A stretch of 36,943 nucleotides of DNA, taken from IMG/VR virus record IMGVR_UViG_3300034106_002197, positions 1 through 36,943 of that record. One strand, 5' to 3'. The DNA is from a virus. Made by a program: the position numbers and the translations under genes. Each line of letters begins with the position of its first letter. The first letter of the stretch is position 1. Positions 6,155-13,232 of the stretch are shown piece by piece. The notes under the pieces were generated by a model, which saw only the letters and a list, made by a program, of their open reading frames with translations, searched no databases and was not told where the DNA came from.

Positions 6155-7905
6155 CCTGTTAAAGCGACTCCCAAATGAGCATGATATGCATTTTGGATAG
6201 CCGTTGAATTAGGTTTATTTTTAGAAGTTTTATCAGGAGTTACGTCTACAGGTCCTTGTGCAGAAGCTTGTGCATTGACTATCGTAGTCGTAGCTCCTGG
6301 TTCTTCTATCTTAGCTGCCATCGATGCCTTATCAATTTCACTTCCGGTACCGGCTTGTGCAACCATTTGTCCAGAAGCTTCTTCTCCTATCTTAGATCCA
6401 TATTGTTTTTCATATGAAGCAATATGTTCACTATATTTTTCTGCACTATTCGTAGCATATCCAGCTTTAGCTACTTGTAAACCAAATTCTGCTGCGGATC
6501 CTGATTCAATAGCTTTTTTATATCTAGGATTTTTTAGTACGCTTAGATATCCATCAGCAAAATCTTGAAGATCATCGAATTTTGCAAAATAAGATTTTAC
6601 TTGTACCCAATGTTTTCCAGCACTTTCCGCTTTATCAAACGAACCTTTTCCAAACCATTCATCTACTGTTGCTTTTTTACCCTTCTTATCCATTTTAGTA
6701 TCACGTTCTAATACTCGATAAAGTGATTCGCCCGATTGTTGTGCTTTCTTTAATTGTGCATCTGTATATTGTTCTTCTGTAAGAACAAACCCTCCTTTTT
6801 TAAATTTTCCAAAAGCTTTTATACCAGCATAGTTAAAATCTGCTGGCATGCTAGTGCCACTACCAGATTCCCCAGCCCATTGACCTAAAAATGCGATCGG
6901 CGGAACTTTTCCACCTAAACTCTCTGATACATATTTTGCATAAGGAAATAAAGCTTTCGCAAAATCATCTGGATTTGAAAATTTGCCATTAGATCCAGGT
7001 TTAACCTCTCCTTCTTTTACTGGAGTTACTGGTGTACCAGCCGAACTTCCAGCTGCAGATTTAGCAGGTTCTGTACGCTGAGCTACTCCTTTATTATATT
7101 GATCTGTATACGAAGTATTCGCTATACCAGCTTTCTCTTCATCTCGCGCTTGTTGTTCTTTTTGTAGACCTTCTTTTCTCGTGGTAGCTGCTCCTACCAT
7201 CTTCTCAGCTCCTTCAGTAACAGCAGTAACATCTATGCCTAACCAAGAAAGTAATTTACTCGTTTTAACGAAATCTATAAATGAGGTAAGCGCATTGATT
7301 TGTATTTCTTCAGCGAATTGTTTGATTTGATTTATAACTGTCAAAGGAAAATAAAGCAAATTAGTTATTGCATCGCCTATCACCATCGATAGGACGTCCC
7401 ATGCTGCAGGAAGATTTATAGTAAAAAATTTATGTACTGGATCGACTATGTACTCTTTGAATATAGGTCCTAAAAAATCTAGTGCCTCTTTCATTTTATC
7501 ATAAATCATACTAGGCAATTCTTTTATAAACGGTACTGCCTTTTTGATTAGGGCTATTAAAACAGGCGCAAATGCAACTAAAGTTAGTAGAGCAGGTCTT
7601 AAAATGCTAATAATATTGTTTGCAAAATCAGTAAGCTTCTTAATTGCAGGATTTTTCTCAAGTTCATCTAATGGACCTGCTTTGTCACCTGATTCTTCAC
7701 TCTGGCCTTCTTTTGTTGCTGGAGCTTCTTCAGTAAATTTCTCTACTTGAGCTGCTTCTTGAACCTGCTCTCTTTTGTATAAAGCGTTTTCATAGTTTTT
7801 AGTTGTAATTTTAAGCTTTACTATTTCATCTAAAATAGAGTTTAAAATCTTCATTCTCTCTGCGGAATCGTCTTCATTAGGAATAGCTTCTTGTTTATTA
7901 TCCAT
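6151..7905 (-). CDS. tape-measure-like virion protein with GH73-like muramidase domain
   Basis: 584 residues. Residues 1-90 are charged and helical, 98-128 form a hydrophobic segment (ILRPALLTLVAFAPVLIALI), 130-235 are amphipathic helices, and 260-305 are a Pro/Ala/Ser/Gly linker. Residues about 310-515 form a GH73/FlgJ-like glucosaminidase domain: AFLGQWAGESG with likely catalytic Glu346, NYAGIKA (358-364) and late NPRYKKA and KAGYATNSAEKYSEHI. The C terminus contains TTIVNAQAS, a type of tail seen in other marine T4-like virion proteins. It probably sits in the tail tube or hub and cuts peptidoglycan during DNA entry. It begins 2 bases after the 735-aa gene. Whether this or the 735-aa protein is the true tape measure (T4 gp29, 590 aa) is open. 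Confidence 0.75.
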   Translation of the reverse strand: MDNKQEAIPNEDDSAERMKILNSILDEIVKLKITTKNYENALYKREQVQEAAQVEKFTEEAPATKEGQSEESGDKAGPLDELEKNPAIKKLTDFANNIISILRPALLTLVAFAPVLIALIKKAVPFIKELPSMIYDKMKEALDFLGPIFKEYIVDPVHKFFTINLPAAWDVLSMVIGDAITNLLYFPLTVINQIKQFAEEIQINALTSFIDFVKTSKLLSWLGIDVTAVTEGAEKMVGAATTRKEGLQKEQQARDEEKAGIANTSYTDQYNKGVAQRTEPAKSAAGSSAGTPVTPVKEGEVKPGSNGKFSNPDDFAKALFPYAKYVSESLGGKVPPIAFLGQWAGESGSGTSMPADFNYAGIKAFGKFKKGGFVLTEEQYTDAQLKKAQQSGESLYRVLERDTKMDKKGKKATVDEWFGKGSFDKAESAGKHWVQVKSYFAKFDDLQDFADGYLSVLKNPRYKKAIESGSAAEFGLQVAKAGYATNSAEKYSEHIASYEKQYGSKIGEEASGQMVAQAGTGSEIDKASMAAKIEEPGATTTIVNAQASAQGPVDVTPDKTSKNKPNSTAIQNAYHAHLGVALTG

Positions 7906-7907
7906 GA

Positions 7908-10115
7908 TTATGTTTCTCTATAGAATAATTGATCAGCTATTGAACCCATATCTGGAGTAGGATCAGGTACATCGTCTATGCTATGCGGTCTTCCTTTAAC
8001 CATGATAGCTCTACTCGTTGAACCTCCTGATCCAATCACATTGACGCCACCATTATTTTTAGGAATAGGAGCAGTAGCTTCTAATGATTGATTAGTAATG
8101 TTATCTCCTGCTGCAGCTCCTGCTACAGGTACTGGGCTAATCGGACTAGACGCATCTGCTGGAGCTGTTGTTGCTCCAGTTGCTCCAGCTGCTCCAGTTG
8201 ATGGAACTGCTGTTGCGGCGCTTGCTCCAGCTGCTCCAGTTGATGGAACTGCTGTTGCTCCAGCTGCTCCAATTGCTCCAGTTGATGGAACTGCTGTTGC
8301 TCCAGCTGCTCCAGTTGCTCCACCACCCGAACTTCCAGTTGTTCCACTGCCCGAACTTCCAGTTGCAGGAGGTGTAGGCTCAGGTGTTGCTGGAGCTGTA
8401 GTTGCTCCAGATGAACCTTCTGGAGCAACTGGTTTAGGAGTTGCATCTGCTGGCTTTGGAGTTGCATCTGTAGAAGGTTTGCTTGCACCTTCATTAGGCT
8501 TTGGTTTAGAGTTAGATGCTGGAACTAGAGAACCCTTTGATTTAGATTGTTCTGCATCAAATGTTTGCTGTTTAGGATCATTTATAAGAGCATCTTTAGG
8601 CGTATAGTTTATAGTAACCGTATTTTTTGCAGTATCGACCTTTACATCATAGCCATCATATTCTTTATTGTTTTTTAGAAATTCTTCGGCACGGGCTTCC
8701 GCCATTTTTTCTAAATTTTTATTCTTTTCTTTCTCTTTCTTTTTTTGTTCAGATTCAAGTTTTTTCTTATCAAGATCACTTAGGTCTTTATCTGCGTCGT
8801 CTACAAGACCTTTTCCAAAAGTTTTAATTGTATCTTTTAATGCACCTGCTCCAGGTAATGTAATCTTATCAGCTAAATCCATGATAGTTTGGCCAATTGA
8901 TTTTTTAATATTGGCCACAACAGTTTGTATTGTAATTGCAAAATCTGATGCCATATCAGATATAGCATCTACTTTTTCTTCAAATAGCTTGGGTAACGTT
9001 TCCATGAAGAATTTTGGTAAAGTCTCTGTAAAAAACTTTGGCAGATCTTCCATAACAAAATCTAATGCTTTTGTTATCAATGGTTTTACATAGTTATTGA
9101 CAAGTCCAAGTATTACTGGATATACGCCTATGATAGCTAAAGCTATTATCCTTTCAACTCCCATGAATACATCAAATATGTTTCCGACAAAATCTAAAAA
9201 TTTAGCTAATGCTCCCTTTTTAGCAGTACCTTTAGCTTCAGGTTTATTTTCTGATTTAGCATCTGAACTAGGAGGAGGAACAGTATCTGCGGTTAACATT
9301 TTAAAAATGTTATCAAATGATTTATTGATCTCTACTAAGTTATCATGTATCTGAGAAAATATATCTGCATCAGGAGATTCTTTTGCAGCATTTTCTTCAA
9401 GACGTTTTTGAACGTCCTTTTTACCGATCATTAAATTTTCACGATCACCTTCGAGTTCATGAAATCTTTGAGTTTTAGTATCATATCTTACTTTTGCGGC
9501 TTTTAATTCTTCTTCAGATGCTCCTAAAGGATTTTCTTTTACTGCATCGGGCTTCTTAGTAGATTTTTCTGATTTATTAACTTTTTTTGCATCATCATTA
9601 GCAGGTTCAGGTGTATCTGCATTTTCTAAGTTAATTATTTTATCTTCAAGATCGCGAGTTATATTTTCCAGATCATCCAATCGTTCATTAATGCTATTGT
9701 AATCGGTTTTTAGATCAACTGATTGTACTGGTTCTGCTACAGGTTTAACTGGTTCTTGTTCAGTTTTTTTATCTACTTGCTCATCTATTTTAAGAGCGAT
9801 TTCTTCTGCAGGTACCTCAATTGGGAGAATTGGTTGTACTTCTGTCTCATTATGAGAAGCGGCACTTTCTAACTCATCGATTTTAATCGCTTGTTCTTTT
9901 AATTGATCATCATGTTCATCTAGTTTTTCATTTATATCATTTAATCTTTTGTTGACTTGATTATCACTAGATCTAACGTCATCTATTTTTTTATCTACTT
10001 CTTTATATTTTTCAGTTCTCTTTCTTCCATATAGAGCTGGATCTTCTAGTTTGGCAAGCTTATCATTTAAAGATTTAAAAATCTTCTTGATTTTTTTTAA
10101 CGATTCTTCGTTCAT
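7908..10115 (-). CDS. large coiled-coil tail/hub virion protein, tape-measure candidate
   Basis: 735 residues. The parts in order are: a coiled coil (1-165, many heptads such as KRLNDINEKLDEHDDQLKEQ); an acidic/Lys linker; a second helical block (198-275); a hydrophobic stretch (305-350); a tandem amphipathic repeat of LPKFF.ET type (358-380); a charged helix (440-480); a small beta-like part (485-510); a Pro/Ala/Thr/Gly-rich region (530-670) with tandem repeats; and a C-terminal tail with NVIGSGGST. It lies next to the gp26/gp51-like chaperone frame, where long-tailed phages usually encode the tape measure, and shares its architecture with the following 584-aa gene. No enzyme motif is seen. 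The ATG directly follows the upstream stop. Confidence 0.65.
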   Translation of the reverse strand: MNEESLKKIKKIFKSLNDKLAKLEDPALYGRKRTEKYKEVDKKIDDVRSSDNQVNKRLNDINEKLDEHDDQLKEQAIKIDELESAASHNETEVQPILPIEVPAEEIALKIDEQVDKKTEQEPVKPVAEPVQSVDLKTDYNSINERLDDLENITRDLEDKIINLENADTPEPANDDAKKVNKSEKSTKKPDAVKENPLGASEEELKAAKVRYDTKTQRFHELEGDRENLMIGKKDVQKRLEENAAKESPDADIFSQIHDNLVEINKSFDNIFKMLTADTVPPPSSDAKSENKPEAKGTAKKGALAKFLDFVGNIFDVFMGVERIIALAIIGVYPVILGLVNNYVKPLITKALDFVMEDLPKFFTETLPKFFMETLPKLFEEKVDAISDMASDFAITIQTVVANIKKSIGQTIMDLADKITLPGAGALKDTIKTFGKGLVDDADKDLSDLDKKKLESEQKKKEKEKNKNLEKMAEARAEEFLKNNKEYDGYDVKVDTAKNTVTINYTPKDALINDPKQQTFDAEQSKSKGSLVPASNSKPKPNEGASKPSTDATPKPADATPKPVAPEGSSGATTAPATPEPTPPATGSSGSGTTGSSGGGATGAAGATAVPSTGAIGAAGATAVPSTGAAGASAATAVPSTGAAGATGATTAPADASSPISPVPVAGAAAGDNITNQSLEATAPIPKNNGGVNVIGSGGSTSRAIMVKGRPHSIDDVPDPTPDMGSIADQLFYRET
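8160..8320 (-). repeat. tandem low-complexity repeat coding for Gly/Ala/Thr/Pro units
   Basis: Within the 735-aa gene, about four imperfect units of 42-45 bases (plus-strand core gttgatggaactgctgttg) encode copies of GAAGATAVPST and relatives (residues about 600-652). On the plus strand the same DNA produces spurious long open frames. Unit number is likely to vary between relatives through slippage. Confidence 0.8.
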
Positions 10116-10391
10116 TTAGTTTTTACTCGCCCAAGTAGTGAAACCCATGTATGCGCCTATAACTGAAGCCATTGCTATGTAGAACATTCCAAAGACATTA
10201 TCTAATGCCTTTATTCTGTCATCAGTAATAAGAGGAGACAAAAGAATTGCAGTAAAAACTACCATAGAATACAAAGCAAGCCATGCCATTCTACGGCGAT
10301 TTTTAAACTTATCTTCTGCAATATTTACTTCCACTTTTGATATTTTACCGTCATGATCTATGTCTATTTTTTCTTCTGTCTCTTCTGACAT
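10116..10391 (-). CDS. small membrane protein with a canonical EF-hand loop
   Basis: 91 residues. Near the N terminus the 12-residue stretch DIDHDGKISKVE has Asp at 1, 3 and 5, Gly at 6, Ile at 8 and Glu at 12, a textbook EF-hand/dockerin-like Ca-binding loop. A basic stretch (KFKNRRR) is followed by two hydrophobic segments, about 35-53 (MAWLALYSMVVFTAILLSP) and about 68-86 (FGMFYIAMASVIGAYMGF), separated by a charged loop. The size and two helices would suit a holin or a small virion membrane protein, but its place inside the baseplate operon is unusual for a holin. The ATG overlaps the TAA of the gp51-like frame (TAATG). The exact role is unknown. Confidence 0.75.
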   Translation of the reverse strand: MSEETEEKIDIDHDGKISKVEVNIAEDKFKNRRRMAWLALYSMVVFTAILLSPLITDDRIKALDNVFGMFYIAMASVIGAYMGFTTWASKN

Positions 10392-10576
10392 TATCTGTAA
10401 GCTTTCTCTCTTCGTTCTTTTTCTTCTTTTAAATATTGCAAAAGCATATCTACATAAATATCTCTTTCAAATGGCATCAATTCTTCTATTTCTGTTATCG
10501 AGTATTTGTGGTGCTGAGCCATCGCAAAAACTGTTGTATAATAGTTTTTTAGACTCGTGTGACTCAGCCCTATGTA
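10391..10576 (-). CDS. 51: gp51-like tail/hub assembly chaperone frame, reached by -1 frameshift from gp26
   Basis: 61 codons follow gp26 in the -1 frame and end at a TAA that overlaps the next ATG. The peptide begins YIGLSHTSLKNYY and contains AQHHKYSITEIEELMPFER, then a charged helix ending EEKERREKAYR. This resembles the extension part of tail assembly chaperones (the gpT part of lambda gpG-gpT) and the place of T4 gene 51 after 26. It lacks a convincing start of its own: the only ATG before the conserved core has no Shine-Dalgarno and cuts off the first 18 codons. Translation through the slippery site 10576-10582 would give a fused product of about 292 residues. Coding is clear; the gp51 label is tentative. 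Confidence 0.7.
   Translation of the reverse strand, partial: YIGLSHTSLKNYYTTVFAMAQHHKYSITEIEELMPFERDIYVDMLLQYLKEEKERREKAYR
10513..10568 (-). promoter_or_regulatory. frameshift-stimulating stem-loop downstream of the gp26 slippery site
   Basis: On the minus strand GCTGAGTC (10568-10561) pairs with GGCTCAGC (10520-10513): eight base pairs with one G-U. Inside the loop AAAAAC and GTTTTT (10549-10544 and 10531-10526) form a second stem. The first stem begins seven bases after the slippery heptamer, the usual distance for -1 frameshift stimulators. Confidence 0.6.
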
Positions 10577-11268
10577 AAAAAATCTTGCATAGAACTCAAT
10601 TTAATAACTCTATCATGTCCTAATGAATTTTTATAATGTAGTTCATGATAAAGCTTAGGCATCGTAATAAAAAACTGTTCTATCTTTTTAAACGATTTTG
10701 TGTCTAGATTTTCAAGGAAATCAATGAGTTCTTGTTCAGTACTTTCTTTAGCTGGATAAACATTTTCTTTATCATAGATTACATCAATGGTGTGTATAAG
10801 GATCTTATTGAGTAACTCATTTTGATCAGTTATACTTGACATCTTTTCGGTAATTTTGACACTTGGAAACTTTAATATCATACCGACTTCATCATTGATC
10901 TGAATTTTTTTATCATTTTCAGGATCGAATTTGATTTCTACTTCATCTAGATTAACTTCGAAATCATAGACTTCGTCATCTTCATTATCGCGATATCTGA
11001 GTTTAGCGATATTGTTTACAGACCTAGATCTAAGCTTTAAAAATACATATTCTAGATCAAACGTAGTTAGATCATCTATATTCAAATCATCGAAGCAACA
11101 ATTGTTTATGATTTGTTTTAGCGAAAACAGTATATCGTTATTTTCACCTTGTTGTGCCATAAGCAAAAGCTTTTCTTCTTTCACTAGAAAAGGTCTAAAT
11201 TTCATTTCCCTTTCAATAGAAGGAATCTTAATCGTGAATACCGGCGTTGCAATTTTTGGTAAAGCCAT
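10570..11268 (-). CDS. 26: gp26, baseplate hub subunit / assembly protein
   Basis: 232 residues (T4 gp26 has 208). The N terminus MALPKIATPVFTIKIPS, then KFRPFLVKEEKLLLMAQQ, and FDLEYVFLKLRSRSV are typical of gp26 in marine T4-like phages. The C terminus has FFITMPKLYHELHYKN and ends SSMQDFFT. It takes part in assembly of the baseplate hub. An AGGAGTATAGT before the ATG is a strong ribosome site. The stop TAG is reached just after the slippery TTTTTTT, so a fraction of ribosomes may make a longer gp26-gp51-like fusion. Upstream lies gp54, downstream the EF-hand membrane gene, all on the same strand. Confidence 0.88.
   Translation of the reverse strand: MALPKIATPVFTIKIPSIEREMKFRPFLVKEEKLLLMAQQGENNDILFSLKQIINNCCFDDLNIDDLTTFDLEYVFLKLRSRSVNNIAKLRYRDNEDDEVYDFEVNLDEVEIKFDPENDKKIQINDEVGMILKFPSVKITEKMSSITDQNELLNKILIHTIDVIYDKENVYPAKESTEQELIDFLENLDTKSFKKIEQFFITMPKLYHELHYKNSLGHDRVIKLSSMQDFFT
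10576..10582 (-). promoter_or_regulatory. -1 ribosomal frameshift slippery heptamer T TTT TTT
   Basis: In the gp26 frame the codons are GAT TTT TTT ACA TAG. Seven consecutive T residues make an ideal X XXY YYZ heptamer two codons before the gp26 stop. A -1 slip continues as TAC ATA GGG into the open gp51-like frame. Confidence 0.7.
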
Positions 11269-11285
11269 ACTATACTCCTAATTAT

Positions 11286-12137
11286 TTAAAAAAATCCTGA
11301 CAAACCACCGCCAATTATATTGGCATTATTGACTAAATTAATAGCATCTCCTACGCTTTGAGGTTTCTTTAATGCTGCTACTGTTGATACTATAGATCCT
11401 AACTTCATTATTTTCTGAAACGTTGATAAGCCAAAAGAAGATTCTGTTCCCGATGACTCAAATCTATCCGTGTGCCACGTCTTATAATAAAAATTTACAC
11501 CTATATTCATCATACTGTTTTGATCTGCCCAATTCATAGCTACTTGTGATAGTCTATATGGAAATGCATCTAATATCTGATATCTAAGTATTACGTCAGA
11601 CTGTGGATTAAATACTAAAATTTCTATATTACATGTGTATGAATCTTTATACGCAACTTTAAAGAATGAATTTGTTTCTTTTCTATTATCAAACATTACT
11701 ATACTATTCATCCAATTTTGAAAAAACGACATGACATTTCCTTTGCCGTCTCCAATAAATTGAAGTTCTATATCACCAAACACTGCAGTATGAGGAAATC
11801 TTTCTACAGGTCCAACTCCATGTATTATATTTTCTTCTACTGCAAGATCTACTCCTGGTAAATCAGTTTTCATACAAAAAAAACTAAGAGTTTTAGGATC
11901 TAATCGTTCACTTTGCATCAACTGATTAACTTTATTTTCAGTAAATGAATTTTTATTAACCGGGTAAAGAGATACTAAGAATAAATTTGTAGGCAATATA
12001 GATCTTGCACCCAAATTACTTCTAAACTCTTCAATATCAAATCCAGCGCTCTTTCTTTTTGGTAAAGAGCCATTGATACCTAAAAAACTAGAAATTTTAC
12101 TAGTTATAGCGTCAGTAAAAGTTGATGGACCTGACAT
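11286..12137 (-). CDS. 54: gp54, baseplate tail tube initiator
   Basis: 283 residues (T4 gp54 has 320). It carries the tail-tube-like beta fold: TDLPGVDLAVEENIIHG, a segment VERFPHTAVFGDIELQFIGD, FFQNWMNSIV and LRYQILDAFPYRLSQVAM, then MNIGVNFYYKTW. In T4, gp54 sits on the finished hub with gp48 and nucleates polymerisation of the gp19 tube. The start ATG directly follows the previous stop, with AAGGAAC as ribosome site. A C-terminal Gly/Phe tail (IIGGGLSGFF) closes it. Its partner gp48 lies in the divergent plus-strand operon, whereas in T4 48 and 54 are adjacent on one strand. Confidence 0.9.
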   Translation of the reverse strand: MSGPSTFTDAITSKISSFLGINGSLPKRKSAGFDIEEFRSNLGARSILPTNLFLVSLYPVNKNSFTENKVNQLMQSERLDPKTLSFFCMKTDLPGVDLAVEENIIHGVGPVERFPHTAVFGDIELQFIGDGKGNVMSFFQNWMNSIVMFDNRKETNSFFKVAYKDSYTCNIEILVFNPQSDVILRYQILDAFPYRLSQVAMNWADQNSMMNIGVNFYYKTWHTDRFESSGTESSFGLSTFQKIMKLGSIVSTVAALKKPQSVGDAINLVNNANIIGGGLSGFF

Positions 12138-12767
12138 TTATTTTGTTCCTTGTTTAATTATTGCTTTGCTTTCTTTCCAAATTACATTTTCTGATTTTTT
12201 TTGAAATCTTTGTAGAGGTAAAAATAAAGCTAATTCCCATTCTTTAGGAGGAATAAAGGCTATCTTAGACCTTATATTTTTATGTAAATACATGTGTATA
12301 CATGGTTGAAAAAATCTTAAATTTCTTCTTGATTCTAAAATACTATATGTCATTTTGGCCAAACGCGTAGTATCTTTTTCCATATCCTTTGAATTCAAAA
12401 GAGAATACATATTGTCCATAAAGATGGCTCTATATGGAGTCGGCAAATAATGTAAATTCAATCCATAAAATCCTTGAGTAACCATCTTAAATGGAAATAC
12501 TATAGGAAACGTATCATAATAGTCTAATGTTTTTTTATGTTTAGGAGCATAGTTATATAGAAAAAGACTACCTACTTGTTTAATATTTTTAATAGCAGGA
12601 ACATGTTCTTTCTCTAAAATTATTTTTGTAGGAACAGTTTTATTTTTACTTACTTCTGTTGCCTTCTGCCTAAACCATCTTCGCGATTCTTCTTCTCGCT
12701 TAAATGTTTCAGTGTGCGATTGCTTCAAAATAGTTTGATATATAGTCTCTTGAGCATCTTCTTCCAT
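12138..12767 (-). CDS. gp2-like DNA end protector / virion protein (tentative)
   Basis: 209 residues from the ATG at 12767, which overlaps the gp4 stop (TAATG). A GTG 48 bases upstream would add 16 residues inside gp4 but lacks support. The N-terminal third is helical and charged; the core reads LDYYDTFPIVFPFKM, then GFYGLNLHYLPTPYRA, followed by a helix with NIRSKIAFIPP and a C-terminal basic tail. This pattern occurs in a gene beside gp4 in marine T4-like phages that is often labelled DNA end protector. In T4, gene 2 is also adjacent to gene 4, so synteny supports gp2. I have no direct residue alignment to T4 gp2, so the function stays tentative. Confidence 0.55.
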   Translation of the reverse strand: MEEDAQETIYQTILKQSHTETFKREEESRRWFRQKATEVSKNKTVPTKIILEKEHVPAIKNIKQVGSLFLYNYAPKHKKTLDYYDTFPIVFPFKMVTQGFYGLNLHYLPTPYRAIFMDNMYSLLNSKDMEKDTTRLAKMTYSILESRRNLRFFQPCIHMYLHKNIRSKIAFIPPKEWELALFLPLQRFQKKSENVIWKESKAIIKQGTK

Positions 12768-13207
12768 TAGAACATGATACCTAATTCTTTTTCTGTGATT
12801 ATCATGAATTTCCACTCTCTACTAGAACAGTATTTATTCGCCGCTTCCCATTTAGCCTGATTTATTCCCCACGTCTGAACTTCATATAAATACTGTTTAT
12901 TGATCTGTGTTTTTGGAGTAGGCGCTATCGTCTGAGATTTAGGTTTAACCTCTATTACGATAGTTTCTATTAATCCTTCTTTATTCTTCTTCTTGACCCA
13001 GAAATCAGGGAAATATCGGTGAACTTTGCCATCAATAGGTGACTTATAAGGCACGAAGAATTCTTCGCTTGCCCACTGCACGACATTTGGATTACGATCA
13101 AGGTAAGTCATCAACTTAAGCTCATATGAAGAGCGATAAATAATAGTAGTTGGATTACCGTGATATTTTTGCGGATACTTGGCGTTAAAATAACCTTTAT
13201 AGCTCAT
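12767..13207 (-). CDS. 4: gp4 (gp50/65), head completion protein
   Basis: 146 residues (T4 gp4 has 150). Diagnostic stretches are MSYKGYFNAKYPQKYHG at the start, VIYRS-type IIYRSSYELKLM, WASEEFFVPYKSPIDG, HRYFPDFWVKK and VIEVKPKSQT. The PDF...VEVKPK pattern gives this protein a PD-(D/E)XK/TnsA-like nuclease fold, as noted for T4 gp4. It is needed to make heads competent for tail joining. It is the first gene of the minus-strand operon, 25 bases from the divergent gp48. A late promoter on this strand lies immediately before the ATG. Confidence 0.93.
   Translation of the reverse strand: MSYKGYFNAKYPQKYHGNPTTIIYRSSYELKLMTYLDRNPNVVQWASEEFFVPYKSPIDGKVHRYFPDFWVKKKNKEGLIETIVIEVKPKSQTIAPTPKTQINKQYLYEVQTWGINQAKWEAANKYCSSREWKFMIITEKELGIMF
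12885..12892 (+). promoter_or_regulatory. plus-strand late promoter consensus inside gp4
   Basis: Exact TATAAATA on the plus strand within the gp4 coding region, directed toward gp48 about 340 bases downstream. It could supply the plus-strand baseplate operon, with a leader antisense to the 5' two-thirds of gp4. The bases also encode conserved-looking gp4 residues (QYLYEV), so it may be coincidence. Confidence 0.35.
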
Positions 13208-13212
13208 AGTTT

Positions 13213-13220
13213 TATTTATA
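13213..13220 (-). promoter_or_regulatory. T4-type late promoter (TATAAATA) for the gp4-to-lysin-tail operon
   Basis: A perfect consensus on the minus strand in the 25-base divergent gap. T4 spacing puts the transcript start at or within one base of the gp4 ATG, so the message would be leaderless or nearly so. It is the only clear promoter for the whole 7-kb minus-strand baseplate operon. Confidence 0.65.
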
Positions 13221-13232
13221 AGAGGAACTTAA

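Noticed and set aside
8098-8607. Long plus-strand and alternative minus-strand open frames rich in Ala/Pro/Val or Gln/Leu
   Set aside because: They are other-frame readings of the tandem repeat in the 735-aa gene, without ribosome sites or recognisable domains.
10453-10460. Late-like CATAAATA on the plus strand in the gp51-like frame
   Set aside because: It points against all genes of this block, has a mismatch at the first position and lies in coding sequence.
12768-12815. Longer gp2-like protein from the GTG at 12815
   Set aside because: The ATG at 12767 makes the TAATG junction seen at many other gene borders here. The extension lies wholly inside conserved gp4 coding sequence.
13063-13076. 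Perfect palindrome CGAAGAATTCTTCG in gp4
   Set aside because: It encodes the conserved SEEFF residues of gp4 and has no repeat partner, so it is best explained by coding.
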